Shown here: piece by piece, positions 34,293-46,120 of the stretch
Layout: each line of letters starts with the position of its first letter
How positions within the stretch are numbered: position 1 is the first letter of the stretch
NCBI GenBank assembly: GCA_964030785.1
Contig: OZ034978.1
Coordinates: 702,001-766,000, forward strand
From: Siderastrea siderea
Taxonomy: Eukaryota > Cnidaria > Anthozoa > Scleractinia > Rhizangiidae
DNA length: 64,000 nt
Reading direction: 5' to 3'
The notes under the pieces: model-generated
What the model was told of the DNA's origin: nothing
What the model saw: only the letters and a program-made list of their open reading frames with translations
Database searches by the model: none
Position numbers and translations under genes: made by a program

Positions 34293-37269
34293 GAATAAAC
34301 TCTTAATAGACAGAATTCGTTATGGGTCTCTGATAGCTAAAACTAAGATAACGTATTACAGACATGGAAATCATCATGAAACACCTAGTTTTGTCTTTTG
34401 CCGGCATGTTTTGGGAAAACGAGGTTTTAGTGACTCGTTATCGACAAAATTCGGTCCGTGTCGTAAAGGGCGAAAGCTTTCAAAATATTCCAAAGACATC
34501 AAAGTCATCATGAATCAAGTGATTTGAGCTGTTTCCGGCAACTATTGAATAAATCCACTTTGCGAACGACTAATAATGGACAGAATTCGTTATGCTTCGT
34601 AGAGAGCTAAGACTGAGAGAATGCCCTACAGACATAAAAATCATGATAAAACTCCTGGTTTGCTCAGTTCCCAACAACTTCTGACAAAACGGGATTAGGA
34701 GCGAGTCGTTAGGGATGAATTTCGTTTTGTGTCGTACACTGTTAAAGCTTGCAAAATATGCCACGGATATGGAAGTCATCATGAGAGAAGTGATTTGAGC
34801 TTTTTCCAGCAACTTTTAAATAAATGCAGTTTTCGAAAAATTCATAATGGAAAGAAAACGTTATGTGTCGTGGAGCGCTAAAACTGAATGTCCTACAGAC
34901 TTAAGCTAAAGCTGAGAGAATGTAGTAAAGATATGGAAATCATCATAAAAAGCCTAATTTGGTCAGTTCCCAACAACTTCTGGCAAAAGGACTATGGACT
35001 AAATTCGGTCCGTGTCCTAAAGGGCCAAGGCTTTGAGAATATGAGACAGGCATTACAGTCGTTATGAAAGAAGTCATTAGAGCTGTTTCCGTCAACTATG
35101 GAAGAAAGCCAGTTTTCGAGAGTCACATGATGGAGAGAATTCGTTATGCGTAGTGGAGACCTAAGACTGAAACAATGTGCTACAGACATGACAATCAGGA
35201 TAAAACACCTGGTTTGGTCAGTTTCCAAAATGATCTGACGAAACGAGATCTGCAGTAACTCGGTGGGGACGTAATTGGGTTTGTGTCGTACAGGGGTTAA
35301 AGGTTTCAGACCATCCCACAGATATGGAAGTCATCATGAAACTAGTGATTTAAGTTTCTTCCGGAAACTATTTCTAAAATGCAGTTTTCGAATGACTCAT
35401 AATGGACAGAATTCCTTTTGGGTCGTAGAGAGCTAAAACTAAGAGAATTGTACTAGAGACATGGAAATCATCAACAAACAGCTGGTAAGGTCTTTTGCCA
35501 GGGAGTTCTGACAAAAAGAGATTTGCTGTGACTCGTTATTGACTAAAATCTTTCAGAATGTGCCACAGACATTAAAGTCATCATGAAAGAAGTGATTTCA
35601 ACTGTTACCGTCAACTATAGAATAAATCCGGTTTTCGAACGATTCATATTGGACAGAATTCGTTATGTGTCGTAAAGCGCTAATACTAAGAGAACGTACA
35701 ACAGACATGGAAATCATCTTAAAACACCTAGTAAGGTCTTTTCCCATCAAGTTTTGACAAAACGTAATTTCAGTAACAAGTTATGGACAAAAGGCAATCC
35801 GTGTCGTAAATTACTGAAACTTGCAGAATATAAAGCAGACAACAAAGTCATCATGAAACTGGTGGATTCAGCTGTTTCCGGTAACTATTGAAAAACGCAG
35901 TTTTCGAAAGGCTCATAATGGACAGTATTCGTTATGCTTCGTAAAGAACTAAAACTGAGAGAATGTTCTTCAGTTATGAAAATCATGATAAAACAATTGG
36001 TTTGGTGAGTTCCATACAATTTCTGACAAAACGAGATTTGCAGTGACTCGTTTTGGTCCGTGTTCTTAAGGGCCAGAGCTTTCAGAATACCGAACAGACA
36101 TCAAAGTCATCATAAAAGAGGTGATTTGAGCTGTTTCCGTCAACTATAGAATAAATAAAGTTTTCGAAAGACCCATAATGGACAGAATTTGTTATGCGTC
36201 GTAAAGACCCAAAGGCAAGAGAATGTACTACCGACATGGAAATCATCATAAAACACTTGGTAAGGTCTTTTGCCAGGGAGTTCTGACAAAAAGGGATTTG
36301 CTGTGACTCGTTATTGACTAAATTTGGTCCGTGTCCTAAAGGGCCAAAGCTTTGAGAATATGCCACACGCATTACAGTCATCATGAAAGAAGTCATTTGA
36401 GCTGTTTCCGTCAGCTATGGAATAAAGCCAGTTTTCGAGAGTCTCTTGATGGAGAGAATTCGTTATGCGTCCTGGAGAGCTAAGACTGAAACAATGTGCT
36501 ACAGACATAATAATCAGGATAAAACACCTGGTCTGGTCAGTTTCCAAAAAGTTCTGAAAAAACGAGATCTGCAGTGACTCGGTAGGGACCTAATTCCGTT
36601 TGTGTCGTACAGGGGTGAAAGGTTGCAGAACATCCCACAGACATGGAAGTCAGCATGAAACAAGCGATTTAAGTTTCTTCCGCAAACTATTTCTAAAATG
36701 CAGTTTTCGAGTGACTCATAATGGACAGAATTCCTTTTGGGTCGTAGAGAGCTAAAACTAAGAGAATTGTACTAGAGACATGGAAATCATCAAAAAACAG
36801 CTGGTAAGGTCTTTTGCCAGGGAGTTCTGACAAAAAGAGATTTGCTGTGACTCGTTATTGACTAAATTCGGTCCGTGTCCTAAAGGGCCAAAACTTTAAG
36901 AATGTGCCACAGACATTAAATTTATCATGCAAGAAGTGATTTGAACTGTTACCGTCAACTATAGACTAAATGCGGGTTTCGAACGACCCAAAATGGACAG
37001 AATTCGTTATGCGTCATAAAGAGCTAATACCAAGAGAACGTACTACAGACATGGAAATCATCATAAAACACCTAGTGAGGTCTTTTCCCAGCAAGTTTTG
37101 ACAAAGCGTAATTTCAGTAACAAGTTATGGACAAAAGGCAATCCGTGTCGTACATGGCTGAATCCTGCAGAATATGAAACAGACAAAAAAGTCATCATGA
37201 AACAGATGATTTAAGCTGTTTCCGGGAACTATTGAAAATGCAGTTTTCGAAAGCATTATAATGGACAGT

Positions 37270-37774
37270 AATATGCCTGTGTCATATTCTCAAAGCTTTA
37301 GCCCTTTACGACACGGACGGAATTTTGTCCATAACGACTCACTGTAATCTCGTTTTCCCAAAACTTGCTGGCAGAAGAACAAACCATCGGTTTCTGGTGA
37401 TACCCATGTCTCTAGTACATTCTCTACGATTTAGCTCTCCACGAGACATAACAAATTCTGGCCATTATGAGTCTTTCGAAAACAAGAGTTATTCTATAGT
37501 TTCTGGAAACAGCTAAGATCACTTGCTTCATGATGACTTCAATGTCTGTGGCATATTCTGCAACTTTAGCTCTCTTACGACACAGACTGAATTTTGTCCT
37601 TAACGAGTCACTAAAATCTTGTTATGTTAAAACGTGCTGCAAAAGGGCGTTACCAGGTGTTTTATGATGATTTCCATCTCTGTAGTACATTCTCTTAGTT
37701 TTAGCTCTCTACTGCACATAACGAATTCTGTCCAGTATGAGTCTTTCGAAAACTGCCTTTATTTAAAAGTTGCC
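37270..37774 (-). repeat. Inverted satellite segment, class L
   Basis: Counterpart of 22633-23108 without its ~31-bp deletion. Confidence 0.88.
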
Positions 37775-39127
37775 GTGGTAGAGAGCTAAACCTGAGAGAA
37801 TGTCCTACAGACATAAAAATCATGAGAAAACACATGGGTTACTCGATTCCCAACAACTTCTGACAAAACAGCTCTTGTAGTGACCCGTTAGAACGTATTT
37901 CGGTTTGAGTCGTACACTGTTAAAGCTTGCAGAATATGCCACAGATATGGAAGTCATCGTGAGAGAAGTGATTTGAGCTGTTTCCTGCAACTTTTGAATC
38001 AATGCAGTTTTTGAAAGACTCATAATGGCCAGAATTGGTTATTCGTGGTAGAGAGCTAAGGCTGAGAGAATGTCCTACAGACGTGGAAAACATAAGAAGC
38101 CAGTTTGCTCTTTTTCCGGAAAGTTTTGACAAAACGAGCTTTCAGTGACTCGTTGTGGACAAAATTCAGTCGGTGTCGTAAAGGGCTAAGGCCTTGAGAA
38201 TATGCCACAGACACCGAAGTTATGATGAAAGAAGTGATTTGAAATGTTTCCGGCAGCTATTGAATAAATCCTGTTTTTGAAAGACTCATAATGGCGAGAA
38301 TTCCTAAGGCGTCGTGGAGAGCTACAACTGTGAGAATGTCCTACAGACATAAAAATCGTGATAAAACAACTGGTTTGGTCACTTCCCAACAACTTCTGAC
38401 CAATGGAGATTTGCGGTGACTCGTTAATGATGTAATTCGATTTGTTTCGTACAGAATTAAGGCTTGCAGAATACGCCATTGACATCGAAGTCATCATGAA
38501 GCAAGTTATTTGAACTGTTTCCGGCAGCTACTTAAGTAAATCCTGTTTTCGAAAGACATATTAAATGGAGAGAATTCGCTATGCGTCGTAGAGAGCTAAA
38601 ACAAGGAGAATCTACTGCAGAGATGGAAATCTTCATAAAACACCTGGTAATTACTTTTCCCAGCAAGTTTTAACAAAATGAGATTTTAACGACTCGTTAT
38701 GGACAAAATACGGTCTGTGTCGTAAAGGGCTAAAGTTGCAGAATGTGCCACAGACATCGAAGTCATGATGAGGGAAATTATTTTAGCTGTTTCCAGGAAC
38801 TATAGAATAAATTCAGTTTTAGAAAGACTCATAATGGTCAGAACTCGTTATGTATCGTAAAGAGCTAAAACTGAGAGAACGTCCTACAGACAAAAATCAT
38901 GACAAAACACCTGGCTTTGTGGATTCTCAAGAACTTCTGACAAGACGATATTTGCCGTGACCCGTTATGGACGTATTTCGGTTTGTGTCGTACACTGTTA
39001 AAACTTGGAGAACTGGATTTTTCAATAGTTCTCGGGAACAGCTCAGATCACTTGGTTGATGATGACTTCGATGTCTGTTAGATATTTTGAAACCTTAGCC
39101 CTTTACCCCACAGACCGAATTTTGTCC

Positions 39128-39147
39128 TTAAAGGATTCTAGTCAGGG
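39128..39147. repeat. Left target-site duplication and terminal inverted repeat
   Basis: TTAA followed by AGGATTCTAGTCAGGG. Read against the reverse complement of the right end (TTAA then AATATCCTAGTCACCC), 14 of 20 positions agree, including the block CTAGTCA. Confidence 0.72.
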
Positions 39148-39408
39148 ACGCTTTTGTTATTGTTTTCATCTGAAATTTGCGGTTAAATTACTTGTCGAAA
39201 GTGACAAAACGTCAACAGTTCAACTGGTAAAAATATAAATTGTAGCCTGAAGCTGAAATTTGTTCACTTGTTTTTTATTTTAGTGCCAGGAAAACGGCTT
39301 TGGATTATTTTGAGCGCATTTTGAAGGCTGTCCAAAAACCTAGAACTCAAAGAATGTTTGTGTTCGTTAGCTGCCCAGCCTCGCAGCCCACCTACCCAAA
39401 AGCAAACT

Positions 39409-39434
39409 ATATTCAGCGAGCGCTCGCGGAATAT
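39409..39434. repeat. 26-bp near-perfect palindrome in the insertion (copy 2)
   Basis: Same palindrome as in copy 1 with no base change, although the surrounding sequence has substitutions. Confidence 0.75.
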
Positions 39435-39967
39435 GATTTACAAGCGAACCTAGAATCATAAAGGTTTGGAATCTTGTTTAATTGGGTATTCTTGACTTTC
39501 CCATCACCATAAAAAACAAAAGGCGAATGCACGGAGGGCAGAAATTTTTCCAAAACTCACTCGATCACGCCGCTCTGACCACCGCTCCGAACCGCATTGT
39601 ATTTAGTTTTAATTAGCGCTAGATAAAGCGAGAACATCTAACATTCCTTTCAAATAGAAGAAACTCTTTTGTTAATAGCTTTTATTTTCTATGTTATCAT
39701 CGCACAGGATGGATATTCATTTCAATTTTCAAAATACATGAATTGGCATGAAAACAAAACGTACTGCAGCTAGCTAAGGTGTCGACTGCGGCTAACAGAC
39801 CTGATTTACAAAGATTCTGTTCGCAAACCATTCTTTCTCTTCCTTTTCTGCAATTCCAGAGATTAGTTTATGGAAAAAATCGAAGTGTTGTTCTTAGGCA
39901 TCGGAGGCGTTGAGGCTGTCGCTTTAGCGTCGCTACCGGCACTGCAGAGCGAGTCCCGTCGTCACAT

Positions 39968-40261
39968 TTAGGAAGACCAAAACATTTCATCGCGTGAAGA
40001 ACGCGCACCGTAATGAATTAAAATGTCGGTGAATAAGCTTGACCAGCATTTCAGTCTATTGGATATCTTTTGGTTGACTAGTGCAATAACCAAGAAGGTC
40101 CCTGAATAATGATTTCTTTCATAAGCTTGACTGTTCTGGTACGTCTGCCACGCGAAGGAGAGCATAAACCGCTTAGAGTCCTGGCGTTGTCTCGAACATT
40201 TCACGAGAAAAATGGCAAACAACACCAAAATAACCAGCCAGATGTAACCGCTATTAATTTG
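39968..40261 (-). pseudogene. Broken coding-like fragment with one membrane helix (copy 2)
   Basis: Counterpart of the copy 1 fragment. The membrane segment and basic tail are conserved. A 16-bp extra stretch near 40030 shifts the frame, so the end differs (SSLFTDILIHYG, then a stop). The MKCFGLPKC part lies in another frame here. Nothing shows that either copy is translated. Confidence 0.33.
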
Positions 40262-40403
40262 TTAAGGCCAAACAAGTGAATGAAGGCCCAAACTGGCCGT
40301 ATTGGCGCGGATGTAGCCGGATTTCAATTAACTGTGAAAAAATCCTGATTTTAGATGGCATAGAAAATGGCAGATTTCTCATTCGATGCGCGCAAAGCAC
40401 TAT

Positions 40404-40423
40404 GGGTGACTAGGATATTTTAA
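40404..40423. repeat. Right terminal inverted repeat and target-site duplication
   Basis: GGGTGACTAGGATATT followed by TTAA, the inverted partner of 39128-39147. The corresponding end in copy 1 (25702-25721) reads GGGTGACTAATATATT then TTAA. Confidence 0.72.
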
Positions 40424-41767
40424 CAAGTCACTAAAATCTCGTTTTGTCAAAACTTGCAGGGAAGAGGCCTTACCAGGTGTTTTATGATGATTTTCATCTC
40501 TCTTTCATTCCCTCAGTCTTAGCTCTCTACGACGCATAACGAATTCTGTCCAAGACGAGTCTTTCGTAAACTGTATTTATTCAAAAGTTGCCGGAAAGAG
40601 CTCAAATGACTTATCTCATGATGACTTCCATATCCGTGGCATATTCTTGAAAAACTCATAGTAGACAGAAATCGTTATGGGTCTCTGATAGCTAATAGTA
40701 AGATAACGTATTAGAGACATGGAAATCAACATGAAACACATAGTTTGGTCTTTTGCCTGCAAGTTTTGGGAAAACGAGGTTTGAGTGACTCGTTATCGAC
40801 AAAATTCGGTCCGTGTCGTAAAGGGCGAAAGCTTTCAAAGTATTCCAAAGACATCAAAGTCATCATGAATCAAGTGATTTGCGCTGTTTCCGGCAGCTAT
40901 TGAATAAATCCAGTTTTCGAAAGACTAATAATGGACAGAATTCGTTATGCTTCGTAGAGAGCAAAAAATCATATAAATCATGATAAAACCCCTGGTTTGC
41001 TCAGTTCCCAACAACTTCTGACCAAACGGGATTTGCAATGAGTCGTTAGGTATGCATTTCGGTTTGTGTCGTACACTACTGTTAAGGCTTGCAAAATATG
41101 CCACGGATATGGAAATCATCATGAGAGAAGTGATTTGAGCTTTTTCCAGCAACTTTTAATTTTAAATAAATGCAGTTTTCGAAAAACTCATAATGGACAG
41201 AAATCGTTGCGCGTCGTGGAGAGCTAAAACTGAATGTCCTACAGACGTAAGCTAAAGCTGAGAGAATGTAGTAAATATATGAACATGATCATAAAAAGCC
41301 TGGTTTGGTCAGTTGCCAACAGCTTTTGACAAAAGGAGATTTGCAGTCACTCGTTATGGACTAAAGTCGATCCGTGTCCTTAAGCAAAGCTTTCAGAATA
41401 TGGCACAGACATTAAATTCATCATGAAAGAAGTGATTTGAGCTGTTTTGGTCAACTATAGAATAAATCCAGTTTCAAAAAGACCCATAATGAACAGAAAT
41501 CGTTATGCGTTGTAAGAAGCTAATACTAAGAGAATGTTCGACACACATGGAAATCATCATAAAACACCTAGTGAGGTCTTTTCCCAGTAAGGTTTGACAA
41601 AACGAAATTTCAGTAACAAGTTATGGGCAAAAGGCAATCCGTGTCGTACATGGCTGAATCTTGCAGAATATGAAACAGACAAAAAAAGTCATCATGAAAC
41701 AGATTATTTAAGCTCTTTCCGGGAACTATTGAAAAATGCAGTTTTCGAAAGGCCTATAATGGACAGT

Positions 41768-42272
41768 AATATGCCTGTGACATATTCTCAAAGCTTTAGC
41801 CCTTTACGACACGGACGGAATTTTGTCCATAACGACTCACTGTAATCTCGTTTTCCCAAAACTTGCTGGCAGAAGAACAAACCATCGGTTTCTGGTGATA
41901 CCCATGTCTCTAGTACATTCGCTACGATTTAGCTCTCCACGAGACATAACAAATTCTGGCCATTATGAGTCTTTCGAAAACGAGAGTTATTCTATAGTTT
42001 CTGGAAACAGCTAAGATCACTTGCTTCATGATGACTTCAATGTCTGTGGCATATTCTGAAACTTTAGCTCTCTTACGACACAGACTGAATTTTGTCCTTA
42101 ACGAGTCACTAAAATCTTGTTTTGTTAAAACGTGCTGAAAAAAGGCGTTACCAGGTCTTTTATGATGATTTCCATCTCTGTAGTACATTCTCTTAGTTTT
42201 AGCTCTGTACTACACATAACGAATTCTGTCCAGTATGAGTCTTTCGAAAACTGCATTTATTCAAAAGTTGCC
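41768..42272 (-). repeat. Inverted satellite segment, class L
   Basis: Counterpart of 27065-27569 at offset 14703. Confidence 0.88.
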
Positions 42273-43311
42273 GTGGTAGAGAGCTAATCCTGAGAGAATG
42301 TCCTACAGACATAAAAATCATGATAAAACACATGGTTTACTCGATTCCCAACAACTTCTGACAAAACGACTTTTGCAATGACCCGTTAGCGACGTATTTC
42401 GGTTTGAGTCGTACACTGTTAAAGCTTGCAGAATATGCATGGATATGGAAGTCATCGTGAGAGAAGTGATTTGAGCTGTTTCCTGCAACTTTTGAATCAA
42501 TGCAGTTTTTGAAAGACTCATAATGGCCAGAATTGGTTATTCGTGGTAGAGAGGTAAGGCTGAGAGAATGTCCTACAGACATGGAAAACATAAGAAGACA
42601 GTTTGCTCTTTTTCCGGAAAGTTTTGAAATAACGAGATTTCAGTGACTCGTTATGGACAAAATACAGTCCGTGTCGTAAAGGGCTAAGGCTTGCAGAATA
42701 TGGCACAGACAACGAAGTTATGATGAAAGAAGTGATTTGAACTGTTTCCTGCAGCTATTGAATAAATCCTGTTTTTGAAAGACTCATAATGGCGAGAATT
42801 CCTTAGGCGTCGTGGAGAGCTGGTCACTTCCCAACAACTTTTGACCAATAAATCCTGTTTTGGAAAGACATAATGGAGAGAATTCGCTATGCGTCGTAGA
42901 GAGCTAAAACAAGGAGAATCTACTGCAGAGATGGAAATCTTCATAAAACATCTGGTAAGTACTTTTGCCAGCAAGTTTTAAAAAAATGAGACTTTAGCGA
43001 CTCGTTATGGCCAAATACGGTCTGTGTCGTAAAGGGCTAAAGTTGCAGAATGTGCCACAGACATCGAAGTCATGATGTCTGTCATGTTTTAGCTGTTTCC
43101 AGGAACTATAGAATAAATTCAGTTTTAGAAAGACTCATAATGGACAGAACTCCTTATGCATCGTAAAGAGCTAAAACTGAGAATGTCCTACAGACATAAA
43201 AATCATGATCAAACACCGTTCTTTTCGATTCTCAAGACTTCTGACAAAACGATATTTGCAGTGACCCGTTATGGACGTATTTCGGTTTGTGTCGTACACT
43301 GTTAAACCTTG

Positions 43312-43662
43312 GAAAACTGGATTTTTCAAAGGTTCTCGGGAAAAACTCAGATCACTTGGTTGATGATGACTTCGATGACTATTAGATATTTTGAAACTTT
43401 AGCCCTGTACGACAGAGACCGAATTTTTTCCTTAACAAGTCACTAAAATCTCGTTTTGTCAAAACCTGCAGGGAAGAGGCTTTCCCAGGTGTTTTATGAT
43501 TATTTTCATTTCTGTAGTACATTCTCTCAGTTTTAGCTCTCTACGACCCATAACGAATTCTGTCCAAGATGAGTCTTTCGTAAACTACATTTATTCAAAA
43601 GTTGCCGGAAAGAGCTCAAATGACTTATCTCATGATGACTTCGATATCCGTGGCATATTCTT
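43312..43662 (-). repeat. Inverted satellite segment, class M
   Basis: First of three class M segments in succession with no class L between them. Confidence 0.86.
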
Positions 43663-44121
43663 GAAAAAACTCATAATAGACAGAATTCGTTATGGGTCTC
43701 TGATAGCTAATACTAAGATAACGTATTACAGACATGGAAATCATCACGAAACACCTACTTTTCTCTTTTGCCGGCACGTTTTGGAAAAACGAGGTTTGAG
43801 TGACTCGTTATCGACAAAATTCGGTCCGTGTCGTAAAGGGCGAAAGCTTTCAAAATATTCCAAAGACATCAAAGTCATCATGAATCAAATGCTTTGAGCT
43901 GTTTCCGGCAAGTATTGAATAAATCCAGTTTTCGAAAGACTCATAATGGACAGAATTCGTTATGCTTCGTAGAGAGCTAAAACTGAGAGAATGCCCTACA
44001 GACATAAAAATCATGATAAAATACCTTTCTTTTCGATTCTCAATAACTTCTGACAAAACGATATTTGCAGTGACCCGTTATGGACGTATTTCGGTTTGTG
44101 TCGTACACTGGTTAAAGCTTG

Positions 44122-44470
44122 GAAAACTGGATTTTTCAATGGTTCTCGGGAACAGCTCATATCACTTGGTTGATGACTTCGATGTCTGTTAGATATTTTG
44201 AAACCTTAGCCCTTTACGACAGAGACCGACTTTTGTGGTTAACAAGTCACTAAAATCTCGTTTTGTCAAAACTTGCAGGGAAGAGGGCTTACCAGGTGTT
44301 TTATGATGATTTTAATCTCTTTTGTACATTCTCTCAGTTTTAGCTCCCTACGACGCATAACGAATTCTGTCCAAGATGAGTCATTCGTAAACTGCATTTA
44401 TTCAAAAGTTGCCGGAAAGAGCTCAAATGACTTATCTCATGATGACTTCCATATCCGTGGCATATTCTTG
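44122..44470 (-). repeat. Inverted satellite segment, class M
   Basis: Second of the three. Only ~460 bp of direct sequence separates it from the first. Confidence 0.84.
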
Positions 44471-45768
44471 AAAAACTCATAATAGACAAAATTCGTCATG
44501 GGTCTCTGATAGCTAATACTAAGATAACGTATTACAGACATGGAAATCATCATGAAACACCTAGTTTGGTGTTTTGCCGGCACGTTTTGGGTAAACGAGG
44601 TTTGAGTGACTCGTTATCGACAAAATTCAGTCCGTGTCGTAAAGGGCCGAAGCTTTCAAAATATTCCAAAGACATCAAAGTCATCATGAATCAAGTGATT
44701 TGAGCTGTTTCCGGCGACTATTGAATAAATCCAGTTTTCGAAAGACTAGTAATGGACAGAATTCATTATGCTTCGTAGAGAGCTAAAACTGAGAGAATGT
44801 CCTTCAAATATAAAAATCATGATAAAACTCCTGGTTTGCTCAGTTCCCAACAACTTCTGACCAAACGGGATTTGCAGTGAGTCGTTAGGGATGCATTTCG
44901 ATTTGTGTCGTACACTACTGTTAAAGCTTGCAAAATATGCCACGGATATGGAAATCATCATGAGAGAGGTCATTTGAGCTTTTTCCAGCAACTTTTAATT
45001 TTTAATAAATGCAGTTTTCGAAAAACTCATAATGGACAGAAATCGTTACGCGTCGTGGAGAGCTAAAGTTGAATGGCCTACAGACTTAAGCTAAAGCTGA
45101 GAGAATGTAGTAAAGATATGAACATCATCATAAAAAGCCTGGTTTGGTCAGTTGCCAACAACTTTTGACAAAATGAGATTTGCAGTCACTCGTTAGCGAC
45201 GTAATTTGATTCGTTTCGTACCGAATTAAAGCTTGCAGTATACGCTATTGACATCGAAGTCATCATGAAGCAAGTTATTTGAGCTGTTTCCGGCAGCTAC
45301 TTAAATAAATTCGTTTTTCGAAAGACATATTGGAGAGAATTCGCCATGCGTCGTAGAGAGCTAAAACAAGGAGAATCTACTGCAGAGATGGAAATCTTCA
45401 TAAAACATCTGGTAAGTACTTTTGCCAGCAAGTTTTAAAAAAATGAGACTTTAGCGACTCGTTATGGCCAAATACGGTCTGTGTCGTAAAGGGCTAAGGT
45501 TGCAGAATGTGCCACAGACATCGAAGTCATGATGAGGGAAATTATGTTAGCTGTTTCCAGGAACTATAGAATAAATTCAGTTTTAGAAAGACTCATAATG
45601 GACAGAACTCCTTATGCATCGTAAAGAGCTAAAACTGAGAATGTCCTACAGACAAAAATCATGATTAAACACCTGTCTTTTCGATTCTCAAGAACTTCTG
45701 ACAAAATGATATTTGCAGTGACCCGTTATGGACGTATTTCGGTTTGTGTCGTACACTGTTAAACCTTG

Positions 45769-46120
45769 GAAAACTGGATTTTTCAAAGGTTCTCGGGAAA
45801 AACTCAGATCACTTGGTTGATGATGACTTCGATGACTATTAGATATTTTGAAACTTTAGCCTTGTACGACAGAGACCGAATTTTTTCCTTAACAAGTCAC
45901 TAAAATCTCGTTTTGTCAAAACCTGCAGGGAAGAGGCTTTCCCAGGTGTTTTATGATTATTTTCATCTCTGTAGTACATTCTCTCAGTTTTAGCTCTCTA
46001 CGACCCATAACGAATTCTGTCCAAGATGAGTCTTTCGTAAACTACATTTATTCAAAAGTTGCCGGAAAGAGCTCAAATGACTTATCTCATGATGACCTCG
46101 ATATCCGTGGCATATTCTTG
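45769..46120 (-). repeat. Inverted satellite segment, class M
   Basis: Third of the three, a copy of 43312-43662 at offset 2457. Confidence 0.86.

Larger units (their letters stand above)
33108..39127. repeat. Large duplication arm left of insertion copy 2 (mosaic)
   Basis: Collinear with 18490-24459 at offsets 14618-14668. Variant sites between ~33800 and ~36540 agree instead with 8608-11380 (offset 25179-25188). From ~36590 they agree with 21950 onward. The block is therefore a mosaic of two source copies. No gene is seen. Confidence 0.78.
39132..40419. mobile_element. TTAA-flanked non-autonomous insertion, copy 2 (1,288 bp)
   Basis: The better-preserved copy. Both flanking TTAA tetramers are intact (39128-39131 and 40420-40423), and the ends are AGGATTCTAGTCAGGG and GGGTGACTAGGATATT. 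It sits at the same satellite position as copy 1 with the same flanks extending for kilobases. It was therefore copied by the ~14.7-kb segmental duplication, not by a second transposition. It differs from copy 1 by scattered substitutions, a 16-bp and a 19-bp length difference, and one base in an A run. Confidence 0.82.
39007..40650 (-). repeat. Inverted satellite segment, class M, split by insertion copy 2
   Basis: Left part 39007-39127, insertion between the two TTAA tetramers, right part from 40424. Confidence 0.84.
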
